Below, in pieces: positions 22,201 to 46,764 of a DNA stretch of 64,000 nucleotides. The DNA lies in the NCBI RefSeq assembly GCF_902459465.1, contig NC_047066.1:5802377-5866376 (forward strand), read 5' to 3'. Origin of the DNA: Asterias rubens. Taxonomy: Eukaryota > Echinodermata > Asteroidea > Forcipulatida > Asteriidae. Each line of letters starts with the position of its first letter. The first letter of the stretch is position 1. The notes under the pieces are model-generated. The model ran no database searches. It had not been told where the DNA came from and saw only the letters and a program-made list of their open reading frames with translations. The position numbers were made by a program, and so were the translations under genes.

Positions 22201-25200
22201 CCAACATTCCTGGGGTGGACCTTCCACAGGACTCGATCTGTCCATGCAGGGGAGCGCTGTTTAGGGCTTCAATCGCAAAAAACACAATAAGTTAACAATG
22301 TTGCTTGAATAGTGGTTGAGCAGTCTAGTTCACTGGACCCAAGCTCTGGTGTTGCCGGTTCCAGAGTGTGGGTTTGAATCCCTGTCATGACACTAGTGCC
22401 CTTGAGGTAGAAGACACTTACCATAATTGCTTCGTAAAAAGTTGTGATAGTAGTGCATTCTGCTCTACCAGCCAGGCCGATGATACATATGCCTATCCAT
22501 ATGGACTGTGAAGGGGGTAACACTGTTTCAGCCCTAAGAACTTTTATTATTTTTTATATTTTTTGTACGCAAGTTGCCAGACACACAAGGCCTGAAGGCC
22601 ACTTCGGCCGTTGCCACCTACTCCAAGGGCTGAAACAGGGTTACCCCCATTACAATCCATACGGATGTAGGCTTGGGTATCATCAGTCCGAAGCCTGGCC
22701 GGTAGCGCAGAAATCACTACCTCCCCAATTTTACGTAGCAAGTGTCACGACCGGGATTCGAACCCACACTCTGCTGATCAAACACCATAGCTTGAATCCA
22801 ATGCTCTAAACAACTCGGCCATGACGCACCACAATATGGCAGTTGATTTGGGTTGATAGCCCAAACTCGTATAAAGTTATACCTTGAAGTGGTTGTCAGG
22901 CTGATGATAGGTGATCTCTCATAAAAAAAAAATGAAAAATAGAACACAAATTAAAATGTCCTGTCCAGTTTCCAAATGCTTCATGATATAAAGTAAAATG
23001 TGACTTAATATTTCAGATATCAAATAATAAACCACCATGCCCCTTGGTCATTGCCTAGGTGCCCTTAAAACGCTCCAGTAGGGATTGACAATTTACAATT
23101 TAGGGTGCCCTTGCCTTTATAAAAACGAAGCATACAGGCATTTGTGGGGTTGAACAAATGCAAAGTTGAGTACAGCAGGTTTGAACCAATGACAACTATA
23201 AAGAATGATGATCACCTTGTGTCAAAGTCATCCGTTTGGAAATCATACTTGTAGGTTGGGATGAACGCAACAGGTCCCTCTTGAAACCCCTGGAAAGAGA
23301 TCTTGCTTCTCATGGACAGCTTGAGTTGATCTTTCTCCAGCAGGACGTGGAGCTTCTTGGGCGAGCTCAGGAACTTGATCGCCTCGACGGATAAATCCTC
23401 AATGCGATAGTTCAGGTCCCCGAACCAAATGATGTAGCTAATAAATAGAAGTAAAATACACCTTAATGAAGTTTTATACTCTTTTATTGTCAATTTTTTA
23501 AAAGCCCCATAAAGTTTACAAGTAAGTGACAAACTGTGATACAAGTTTCAAGACACCATTGCAATAATGAGATTGAAGATTTCTTATGTTTTAGCTGGAA
23601 ACTGTATAACTTTTATGAGTTATTATACAAATGTAACATGGTTTTAGGGTGACTAGTCGATATTAGCTCCCCAAGGTATTGGAAGTTGACAAACTAGTTC
23701 CCGAGATGAAGCTTTAACAGTCACACCGACAGACCGACAGAATTTGTCATTACATAGGCTCACTCTGCTTCGCAGCTCGCCATGATACAGATCATAAGTT
23801 TAAGGAATTCAAAAAGGCTCCAAAAAACAAAATGGGACTCACTCGTGATCTAAGATGGTTGGCGTTTTAGGATGAGTGAAGTTTTGACTGGTTATGATTG
23901 TCTGGTATTCTTTATCTCTGTCTGACCAGTTCTCTTGATGAGCCGCTAGATGGGAGTTAATTAGGCACAGCGATCGATCGTAACAGTCCATCCGTGTTGA
24001 TACTGCCCCCTTATTTCCCTGTAAAATAACAAAGCTCTTTCATTAGTATCTGATCCTCTTATATCACCCCAAAGGAGATTACCCAGTTTATTAATTTCTT
24101 GGAAGCCTCCAAGGCCACTGGGCCAATTTCATAGAGCTGCTAAGCACACAAATTTGCTTAGCATGAAACGTCTTCCTTGATAAGAACAAGATTACCAAAC
24201 AAATTTCCACATGGTTTTCAGAATAAGAAAACAACAGCTGAATATCAGTAACAAGCAATAAGCAACAAATGGACATTTGGTTGGTAATCCTGTTTTTATC
24301 AAGAAAGAAATTTCATGCTGAGCAAATTTTTGTGCTTAGCAGCTCTATGAAATTGGGCCCTGGCCCTGATTAAATACATGTAATTGTTTTGAAAATGTGT
24401 TCCCAGGAACTCTCACCCATCCTTGCCAAGCTATCAATAGTTACATGTGCTTCTTGGCAGTTTCTGTGTTTTCTTCATGTTGAAAAGAGGCATCCGTTGT
24501 CCCTGTCTTTAAGGCTACTGGCAAGATTTGAACCCAGGTCCTAGAGGTGGATGCGAGGAAAGATACCACTACACCAACCTGACAGCCCTTACTTACCCAT
24601 GTGCCCCCGAGCCCCGTCCTGGTGAAGTCGGTCTGGATGTCTCGTATAAAAGGCAAGTGAAGCATGCGGACAAATAGCAGCTGAACCAGGCCCTGGAGAC
24701 GGACGGAACTCACCTTCATGAAAATAAGAAAGCAATTGTGAGTGGGTTTGTAGTATAATGAGAGAAACTATAAATAGTCCTTAAGACTCACCTTTTTCCA
24801 AGGTAATTTCTTTCTAGTGCGCTATGATCTTGATGGAATTGCGCCTTATAAATTTTAATTGTTATGTTATGTTATGTTATAGTAGACTTGCGGGTATAAC
24901 CATGTGTAAAATATCTTTTAAGGGAGTGTCGGCTCTGAAAAGAGCCAGTTTGGCCTTGACGTTTACGAACAGTGTACTCTGCTCGTCTTCAGGAGAATAT
25001 AATGGTTTACAATTACAAGCTGCACCTGCCTCCCTTGGTCCACAGGGCCCTATTTCATGAAGCCTGTAAGCACAAAAAACTTGCTCAGCACTGAACAGTA
25101 TTTCTGGTTAGCAGCCCGAATAACGTTAAGTTTGCATTATTGTGGCTGGTGCCCGACTCAATTGTTGTTGCCTATTAAAGAGATTTGCCAAGCAGTATTT

Positions 25201-26889
25201 TCTGCTTTACAGCTTTATGAAACTGGTTCCAGGTGACCTCAGTCCTCCAAGCTTGGCCCTGTGATATGCAATTGGACATTTTGGCCTAACATTAGAGTTG
25301 TAGGTTACTACGCTTTTCATTATAATAAAAATAATAATAATAATAGTGGCAATTTATAGTGCACCATGTCTGTCTAAAAGACACTCCTGGCGCAGGAGAG
25401 ATGCCGAAGCCAGATAAAAACAATAAATTATAAAAACAATGTTCATTTTATAAACCACTCTGCTCACAGGCCTCGAAATAACCTGTTACACCCTAAGCAC
25501 TTGCTGTGGTGTTCTCTGTGCTTTTGCTGTAGTGCCCTTTAAATCAACCGCAGAGACAGCACGGGTCCGTCGCGCCCATCTCCTGTGTCCACGTCCTACA
25601 GCCTCACGCTTCATGTGGTCAATTTCGCTAGGCCGGCCAAATTGTTGGGCTCAGGATGGTCTCTTCCAGCCAGGAGCCGGTGCAGGTGCTAGGCCTCCCC
25701 TGGAGTTGATGGCGATTGCAAGGTTCCAATACAAACTTACATTTCCCCTTTAGAAGGGCCCCTTACTAGCTCCTTCGTGAGTGAAGTTCAAGGCCTGTAC
25801 TCACCATGACATAACCCTTAGAACACACACATGATGATATGACCTCCGTCCAGGGGTCATCGCTCAGCGAACTCTGAATGACCTCATGAGGTTTTGAACT
25901 GACCTCTTGGAGACCAAAAGCATAAAGGTCAGGGGCATCACGAATATGCAGAAGGATGAGATCTCGAAGGAGTTCCTGAGGGGGTTCTAACGTGGCAATG
26001 TTATAAGTGCATACCACAAGTCTGTAAACAACAACAACAAAAGTAAACAAAGAGTCACCAGGACATAAATAAATAAAATCCTAGTTGTTCATGAATCGGT
26101 TCGACACCCACTTTCCCACTGGCAACTACATAGGGTCATCAACACAAGCCTTTGATTCGAGTCTCTATTAATACTATGTATTATGTTCTTTAGAGTTATG
26201 ACTTATTGTTTACTTGGACTTGAGTGGAACTTGATAAAAAAAAAATTATTAAAAAAGACACGATTTGTTTTAATATTCCAAAGATAGTATGGGGAAAGGT
26301 GATTTTCGCACCGAAATGGAAAAAACAAGTCAATGTGGAAAAAAAAAAAAAAAAAATACAAAGGTTTGTAATACACTACCGTGTCAACAGCGAGCGGAAA
26401 GATCCTCATCACAGTTTCAAGGGAAATCAAATGAATCAGTTTTATTTAAAAGATTATATTAGTGATACATATAAACAAATGGGGACAAAAATAATAATAA
26501 TACCCAGATGGCCAAGCTCCAAATACTAGTGACACAGAGCTGGCAAGATGCCATAATTATAATCATTTCTGACAAAACAGCAAGTGGTTATTTATTTTGT
26601 TAATGTTAAATTAAGATTAAGAAAGAAAAAAAAGAAAACATGGAGGAAGATATATTGAATGATAATGATATGATCTAAAATATCTTGTTCATTTGAAGCA
26701 TTACTTTGTTCTTCAGTGAACAGATTGTTAATAGTATTATTAGGCCATGTCAATATTTAACAATCAAATTTGGGGTAGATGGGGTGGGTCAAACAAAAAT
26801 TTGAAACACAAACAAGTTTCCTATTGAATTTATTTGTTGGCTTTCACTTTTTTATGAGGCAACATTATTTCTTACCTTAACTCTGCCAT
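19243..26889 (-). CDS. INPP5K: Inositol polyphosphate 5-phosphatase K, 9 exons, complete
   Basis: Exons on the minus strand: 26889-26876, 26021-25805, 24713-24597, 24018-23843, 23437-23216, 22266-22101, 21414-21277, 20361-20167 and 19338-19243 (TAA). They join in frame to 446 aa, about the length of human INPP5K. The catalytic domain fills exons 1-6: TYNIA (residues 10-14), GLQE (41-44), GNKGAVSTR (117-125), SHLAAH (138-143), WFGDLNYR (179-186), RSPAWTDR (253-260) and SDHKPV (292-297). These are the signature motifs of Mg-dependent 5-phosphatases. Exons 7-8 encode a SKICH domain (W..GEDA..Y, DWVGLYK, later YVWAVPGG) and exon 9 a short tail. The family removes the 5-phosphate from PI(4,5)P2 and PI(3,4,5)P3; in vertebrates the SKICH domain directs membrane and ER localisation. 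The catalytic-SKICH order fits INPP5K best, INPP5J less well. It is head-to-head with HPD. Confidence 0.93.
20811..21276. repeat. 30-bp minisatellite in INPP5K intron 7, ~15 units
   Basis: Tandem units of the form TCCTGTCATCTGATTGGCTT + CTTATTTGAG (plus strand) alternate with a variant having TCATGTTATCT. The array ends exactly at the exon 7 splice donor: on the gene strand the intron begins GTAAGAAGCCAATCAG, which is the repeat unit itself with GT in place of AT. Most units contain AGCCAATCAG, a CCAAT-box consensus. The plus-strand ORF across it (repeating CHLIGFLFES) is an artefact of the 30-bp period. Confidence 0.9.
21479..21660. repeat. Foldback element, family F
   Basis: Left arm AAGGTCGAGTCATACTGCAG followed by CGACAACGAAAACGATAACG; the right arm is its imperfect reverse complement, ending CACTGCAGTGTTACTCGGCC. 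The loop contains the inverted pair CCTATTGGTTGAAT / ATTCAACCAAAAGAATGCG. It lies in INPP5K intron 6. Confidence 0.75.
22306..22440 (+). repeat. tRNA-like SINE in INPP5K intron 5
   Basis: A box A-like TGGTTGAGCAGTCTAGTTCA and a box B-like GGGTTTGAATCCC sit about 55 bp apart, as in a tRNA, followed by a non-tRNA tail (CCTTGAGGTAGAAGACACTT). It is distinct from family S. Confidence 0.6.
22690..22835 (-). repeat. tRNA-like SINE, opposite orientation
   Basis: Box B in reverse (CGGGATTCGAACCCACACTC) and a tRNA-like end (CTCGGCCATGACGCACC) lie about 250 bp from the plus-oriented copy at 22306-22440. Between them (22441-22690) is related sequence in both orientations (CATTCTGCTCTACCAGCCAG, and CCTGGCCGGTAGCGCAGAAA), so the pair forms a loose inverted repeat. 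Confidence 0.55.
23030..23130. repeat. Dispersed 'TGCCTTGGTGCCCTT' repeat
   Basis: CCTTGGTCATTGCCTAGGTGCC, then CAATTTACAATTTAGGGTGCCC. Related segments occur near 38790-38880, 60570-60740, 61915-61965, 62255-62360 and 63700-63830. It is a short interspersed family of unknown type, here in an INPP5K intron. Confidence 0.45.
24117..24363. repeat. Inverted-repeat element, family D
   Basis: Ends CTGGGCCAATTTCATAGAGC and its reverse complement GCTCTATGAAATTGGGCCC; the inner repeats TGCTTAGCATGAAA / TTTCATGCTGAGCA continue the stem. It lies in INPP5K intron 3. Confidence 0.85.
24470..24605 (-). repeat. tRNA-like SINE fragment (third family)
   Basis: On the minus strand a box A-like GGTTGGTGTAGTGG and a box B-like GGGTTCAAATC are spaced as in a tRNA. 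It lies directly against the donor side of INPP5K exon 3. Confidence 0.55.
25042..25232. repeat. Inverted-repeat element, family D (diverged)
   Basis: Starts CAGGGCCCTATTTCATGA with TGTAAGCACAAAAAACTTGC and ends TTTACAGCTTTATGAAACTGG. It lies in INPP5K intron 2. Confidence 0.6.
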
Positions 26890-27269
26890 AATGAACCCAG
26901 TACACTGCCACTCTATCACTGGACGACCAAAACATATGCAAACTTCACACGAATCAGTAAAGATCGGAGAGTATTAACGAGCAGGAAAAATCATTGACCC
27001 AGAGCGCACTGGCACACTGATTAAGCGTTTTGTTATGGTTATTGGTTTTTGGGGTTGTGTCTAAAAAAATTATTATCTTCGCTCTAGCGCCCTCAATTGT
27101 TCCGATTTTAGTCGGGTCTAAAAAGTGAACGCACGAGAACACGACTACCACACTGAACGAACGACGACAAAGACTAGAGCTAGGTCGAGATTATATATAT
27201 AGCGCGAGAGTAGGATTTTGAGCGGCGTGAAATTTATCACTTTTTTTCTCCCCGTCGAAACACATAAAA
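26890..27269. promoter_or_regulatory. Bidirectional INPP5K-HPD promoter region
   Basis: Only 380 bp separate the divergent INPP5K (26889) and HPD (27270) start codons. On the HPD side there is a TATA-like TTATATATATA at 27191-27201, about 70 bp before the ATG, followed by GCGCGAG. Transcription of both genes and both 5' UTRs must start in this interval or within the short first exons. No TATA box is evident on the INPP5K side. Confidence 0.65.
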
Positions 27270-40932
<13,663 letters not shown>

Positions 40933-43357
40933 GCTCGAGATTCCAGACTGCAAAGATGTTGACGAGGCAAGACTAACAGAATTTAACATCTCCCGTCATC
41001 AGCAGATGCTGAAAAGTAAAAATCCTTTCTTCCCCTTTGTTACTTTTCTCTTCCTTGAGTAGTTTTGTCCCCTCCTACTTTGTACCCTCCTGAAAGATTT
41101 CTGAAAGACCCCTGTCCTAGATTTGCTGTGAAATGCTGAATCCTTCAGAGAGTAGAGTGGCTTCAATTGGGGTGAAATCATTTAAGCTGTTGACACTCTT
41201 GACACCTGACCCAATGCCCTGAAGAGGTCGGGGCCACTCCACATAACTACTACCCATTTTTCGCTTACACAGCTAGCGCGAAGATTCGGCGCTTTTACAG
41301 TAAGCAGAGATCGTAAGCGCAGATTTTGCTGGTACTGTAAGCGAAGAATGGTGATCGCAAGTGCTGAATTCAGCGGTAAGCAGAGTCATGAAATTAGGCC
41401 CGGTTTATTAGGTCAGTAACAACATCGGCCATTTCTGGGCCTATGTCTTGGGGGGAAAGGTTCTCTCTAAAGGGTTGAACAGCTACGATTACCTATTATC
41501 ATTTATTCATTTGAAATTATGTATCTGAAATACAGCATTCATCTTTTACATTTATTTTTTATTATTTAGTATTATTTTATTTGTCAGCATTAATCCCATT
41601 CTGTATTGTCTGCTAACTTAATAAGTTTACACCGATTTGATGAACAGCCAGAAAGCATTGCAAAGCATTTTTCCCTTTTGGATAATCACTTCCTTATCAC
41701 ATAAGACATATTCCTATAATGTTTTGGAAAATTGAACGCTAAAATATTGACCCCATTATGGCTTAAGGAACTTGCCAACTGTTAAAACAACAAAATTTCA
41801 GCTTTTTTTGTTAAATGACTGAACACATCATTTTACCCTCAGGATCAAGTGTGCTTTATTTTCCCACAAAACTATTCAAATGTCTGATTTAACGAGAGAT
41901 GATTGAAAAATGTCTCAGAGATTCTTGTTTCTCTGTTATCACCCATGTATGCCCTGGGTTTCATCTGTGATTGGGCAAAGTGGCAATAAAAACCTACAGC
42001 AGCTTTTGTAAAGTATAAAACATTTTGGCAATCATTAAACTTCAAAGTCATGTGGTTATGTACAAAGATATAAGTTTTTATGCCCCAAATTGTGAACCTG
42101 AGAAGCGTTACCACGGTGACAATTTTATGATCATTATCAGGATTATTTTTTTCAGCGGGGACACTTTCTGCGATAACTCAAAGGCTAGACCACCTTTCAA
42201 AGTAAAATTTCAGATGTTAGTCTTATTGTATACATCTACATTTATGTAGGATTAAAACAATTGAACAGTTCAAATTTTAATATGGAATGATGAAAAAAGA
42301 AAATTGATTTAGCAAACGTTGTATGATGTCATTTAAGAAATGACAGATTAGTCTTCCTCCCAATTCCTTAGTCTTCTTACCATCTTTAACAAGTGATCAA
42401 TAATTTGGTGTTTGACGAAGACAAATTTACTAGAGAGGGACTTGAACTTGGGACCTTCGGATTACTGTGAAAACAAAAAACTTGACTCCACAAAATAGCC
42501 GAATGTGTTGGTTCACAACGTATAAGGAAAACCGTGCAATTTCGAGGCATGTATGTGTGGATCATTGTATTCTACTTTTAAAACACCTTTCTAACCATAT
42601 GAATTTCATAACAAGTTTCACAAGCTTTTTATGGACCAACTCGACCGATACAAGGCAACGTGTCCCTTTCGTCCGGAGGTCACGGGTTAAATCTAGCTCT
42701 TGACAATTTTGTTTTTCAACCTTGAAATTATTTAAGGTTTACCGTATTCAGTTTCCCTAGTGCTTTATACTGGATTAATGTTAGGCCAAGATTAATGTTT
42801 AAATGCATTGGTGTAACTTAAAATGTTTTAGTAGAACTTAACATTTCCCTTTTTAAAGAGGTGCCCCTTTGGTAAATGCCCTTACAAACTTGCCCACTAA
42901 TGGACCGGTGTACAGTGCCCCATGTTGAACATGATATGATTATTCTGTATGTAATACTTTTGGGTGAAGTCAACTTTAGTCAAAGTTTTATGGTGTATAC
43001 TATATTACATAAAATACTATTAATCATTGATGAGCCTATTTTAGGTTTTTACAAGAGTGAACCCCAATGTTTGAGCATTAGAAGGTTAGTTTTAAAAGAG
43101 TGATTGTTCAATTTAAATTATGGTATTATTATATATTTTTATGTGCAGGGTAATTGGAAAAATGGATTGTGTGTTTTATCTGCCAATTGTCAACACCATG
43201 TGTGAATGTAATTATTAAATACAATGAAGTACAATTGACACTAATCTATCTTCCAATGCAGTACGGTTGTTTTATTTGATGTGGCCCTTTCCTAGATGCT
43301 AGCTAAAGAATACATTGTGGACAACCTGACAGCCTTCAACTTGTTTACAACATCACG
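40933..43357. other. HPD 3' flank; no gene seen
   Basis: This contains the presumed HPD 3' UTR (AATAAA-containing GCAATAAAAACC near 41983 is one possible, distant poly(A) signal), a family D-like fragment near 41235-41402, and the right arm of a family B element at 42480-42670. No ORF here has coding character. Confidence 0.5.
42480..42670. repeat. Family B element, right arm only
   Basis: AAGGAAAACCGTGCAATTTC, GTGTGGATCATTGTATTCTA and CCAACTCGACCGATACAAGG appear in the order of the right arm of complete copies. The left arm is absent, so this copy cannot form the long hairpin. Confidence 0.8.
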
Positions 43358-43505
43358 GTTGGGTTTCACAAAGAGTTTAGACTAGTCTGATCACGAGTTA
43401 GGACGAGTTACTTGTCCTGACTTAGGAATAGCATTCAGTTTTTAACAACTCCTAAATAATAGTCCAAGTACTAGTCCTTAGTTAGGACTATCGTGAAATT
43501 GACCT
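43358..43505. repeat. Foldback element, family I
   Basis: GGTTGGGTTTCACAAAGAGT followed by several GACTAGTC / AGGACTAG-type palindromic words, and ends AGTTAGGACTATCGTGAAAT. A fragment of the same family lies near 16285-16350. Confidence 0.6.
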
Positions 43506-43593
43506 AAGCCAAATTAATATACTGGGCCCCTGTCTTTATCCGCAAAGATAAATACGGTTACCTGCTTTTCAGAACCAGTGATTTCATTGGATA

Positions 43594-43842
43594 CACAGGG
43601 GCCAATTTCATAGAGCTGCTTAAGCAAAAAAAATGCTTAAGCACGAAAACAGCTCGCTGATTTTACACATGTTACTGGCCAAAATTTCATGCCATATACA
43701 TTGCTTGTGACTGGTATTTAGCTGTTGTTTACTTAGCATAACAATTGAGTGGAGTCTTGGCCGGTAATCTGATTTTACTAAGCAAGAATTTTTTGCTTAA
43801 GCGAAATTTTGGGCTTAAGCAGCTCTATGAAATTGGGCCCTG
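43594..43842. repeat. Family D element with probable target-site duplication
   Basis: Ends CAGGGGCCAATTTCATAGAG and CTCTATGAAATTGGGCCCTG. The element is flanked by TTTCATTGGATACA on the left and TTTCATTGGATAAA on the right, which looks like a ~14-bp duplicated target. Confidence 0.8.
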
Positions 43843-44357
43843 GTTTCATTGGATAAACGTGCAGTGACGTAAGCATTCTATATCTGTGTTTTGATTCGTC
43901 CGAGGTGACGTTTGGCAGCTGCACTTGTGGTCGTCTGGCATAGATCTAGGTGACGGATGAAGATGGACGGGTATTGACCTACGACCCTCTGGCTTTATTC
44001 ATGAGCCTCGAAATGTGACGTCAGATGTTTAGGCTAAGTCTAGGCATGGAGGAAGAAATAGGTCTAGGCACAGTACTTCGCTCAGCCCCGGCGGCATCCA
44101 GGTATGGGATAATCAACTTGCACAGATTATTGTTCAGCAAGTACGTCATGTGTGAGTGTGATGCATTAACCAATGAGCGTGATTGGTACGTTTGCCCATC
44201 CCAGCGCCTTTGGTTTTAAGGCAAGGCGAGGAGCTCGGAGGCAAGTAGCCTACTACCATCGTGCGTGGTGATTATGTATTGTAGGTGGCAGCAGACTTTC
44301 ACGTAACAAAGCGCTCTACGTATGGGCGCACGTGCATGCGCTATGAAAAAGAACCTG

Positions 44358-44743
44358 TTAAAGGCAGTGGACACTATTGGTAATTACTCAAAATAATTAT
44401 CAGCCTAAAAACTCACTTGGTAACGAGTAATGGGGAGAGGTTGATAGCATAAAACATTGTGAGAAACGGCTCCATCTGAAGTGACGTAGTTTTCGAGAAA
44501 GAAGTGATTTTCCACGAATTTGATTTCGAGACCTCAATTTTAGAATTTGAGGTCTCGAAATCAAGCATCTGAAAGCACACAACTTCGTGTGACAAGGGTG
44601 TTTTTTCTCTCTTTATTATCTCACAACTTCAACGACCGATTGAGTTCAAATTTTCACAGGTTTGTTATTTTATGCATACGTTGAGATACACCAAGTGAGA
44701 AGACTTGTCTTTGACAATTACCAATAGTGTCAACTGCCTTTAA
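44358..44743. repeat. Inverted-repeat element, family A
   Basis: TTAAAGGCAGTGGACACTAT at the left and ACCAATAGTGTCAACTGCCT at the right; the central hairpin is TTTCGAGACCTCAATTTTAG / AATTTGAGGTCTCGAAATC. Confidence 0.88.
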
Positions 44744-45959
44744 GTTTGCCACCTTGTATTCTACAGTCTGTATTGGAAGTCATTACTTTTTAAGTTTACA
44801 CAGTACAAATAAATCCCCTGGCGGCTGAGAAAATAATGCACCAAGCAGATTAGAAAAACAACAATTATTATTACGTTTTTTTATAGATTTTTTTATTGTA
44901 ATAATAAACCTTTCTTTTGCAACGTCCTCGACCGAGAGGTTGGAAAACTTATGACGAGCAATAAATGCAAAGCAGAAATAGATACCTATAGAGTTCGTAA
45001 GAATGCTACACAAATATTCAAAATAGTGTCGCATTTGTTGGGAAAACAGAGCAACCAACTTGAGAGGTAATTTATTTAATTGAAAGTTTGCCGAAGTTGT
45101 TGAATTTATTCACAACATCCTGTTAAAACATCTGAACGTTTTGCTAACATTCGGCCGTCCATGCCAACCAGCACGGTTTGTTTACCAACAATGGAAAGCG
45201 TGCAAACATGGCGGCCGGTCACTGTCAAAACTTGACAAAATATGCCTAAAGAAAATGTACACCGGCTTGGGTAAGTTTACTTGCCTGGTCAAGTAAACTT
45301 ATTAAACTGTCAAATTGATATAATAATAAGAACTTGCTAGGGTGACAGTGAGCACTCACTCTCTTTCCGGGTGCATGGATCAAAAGTTCGGGACGATCGA
45401 GAGGGCGAAGTACAGGCCCACCTATTGTAAATTTACAGACATTGCCTCCCCAGTGGGCTGTTCGTATAACCATAGAGCAAGGAATCCTTGCTCTATTATG
45501 GTATAACAAAGCTACCCTTTATAGGATGCGCCTAATGAACTGTAAAGATAATAGTTCTCATTCATAAATTGTTTTACACGTCTATATTAACAGCATACGA
45601 GCTACTCTTGCAAACTACCAGCAGAAATGAAGGCTATGTATTAAAGTGCATGTACCAGCAATGATACGATACCACTTCCTGTTCTATAAGAGCTGCATGG
45701 CAAAAGTGATACCGGTACGTATTGAAAATTATGATAATTATGGGCCAAAGTTCGACGAAAGGAAATACATTGCTGTTATCTACAGGGACCATAAGGTAAA
45801 CATGGGGTTTCCTGCCCTTGCAATATAACATCCAGGTTGGGTCAGATCGATCTGGCCGGGCCTGCCAGAAAAAATGTTAATTCCAAAATGGCACAACGGG
45901 CCATGTCACACGACTGGAAATTTACGAGCAACCACTTCCAGGCAATCTCCAATAAGAAA
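44744..45959. other. Intergenic stretch; no supported gene
   Basis: Two short ORFs (minus 45246-45509 and plus 45646-45828) have no recognisable domain, no homologous neighbour exon and no convincing start or splice context. I treat this interval as non-coding. GTTTACTTGCCTGGTCAAGTAAACTTA near 45274-45300 forms a small perfect hairpin. Confidence 0.4.
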
Positions 45960-45973
45960 GCCTATTAATTTTG

Positions 45974-46135
45974 TTTTTTTACCCATACACGATGTGAAAA
46001 AAATATCACAGGCATGTTACTCGGATGAGATCCCGAGTACATGCCTGTGATATTTTTTTCACAGGACTCGGAAAAGTACTGAGTTTACAGTGCTAACACA
46101 TATCGGTTTATGGGTAAAAACCAAAATTAATATTT
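45974..46135. repeat. Foldback remnant of SINE family S tails
   Basis: Two opposite-facing copies of the CATGCCTGTGATATTTTTTT / CACAGG tail segment meet near 46035 with no tRNA-like head between them. The outer sequence TTTTACCCATACACGATGTG is inverted as CGGTTTATGGGTAAAAACC. Confidence 0.75.
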
Positions 46136-46764
46136 GCATTTCAATATTCACACATTTCCTGTTGATAGTATACACTATTCAAAAATGACTCAATGACCAA
46201 AGGGATCCTAACATGCACTGCACTTGGCTGTAAAAGTTGCCTCGCGTAAAGCCCATTTGATTATTGTGATGATGACGTCACAGGTCAGTATTTTTGTTTC
46301 AGACAGAGACATCTCCATTGATATCTGCGGAAATGCCATGGTGAAGTTGTGATAAACGAAATAAAAGATACGAGGCCTATAACGAGGCCGGTTTTGAATT
46401 GTTTATTTTTTTAAAGACCAGTATCTGCAGTGTATGTGACCTAACATGATTATACATTAAAACATGGACTAACAAACTTGTGCAAGATTCAGCTCAATCG
46501 GTCATCAGAGTCGGTCATGAGGAAACAGTAAAAAACACCCTTAAATGTGTTTCCACAGTTTTCAAAAATCAGGTTTTGGCCGGACGCGCGTGATAGAGAA
46601 CATTGTTTACTAATTTCCTAAAAACGTTTTCGTTTTAAGCAAAACTATTTCAAGGAAGGTTTCTCACTTTGACAATCTTTATACCAAACCCAAATCCAAA
46701 TCTGTTAGCATTTATACTTTCAATTTTACAAAAATGTTGTACACACAAATGGCTAATATAAGTT

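Noticed and set aside
45246..45828. Two short ORFs on opposite strands
   Set aside because: Neither has a domain I can recognise, a convincing start, or an adjacent exon in phase.
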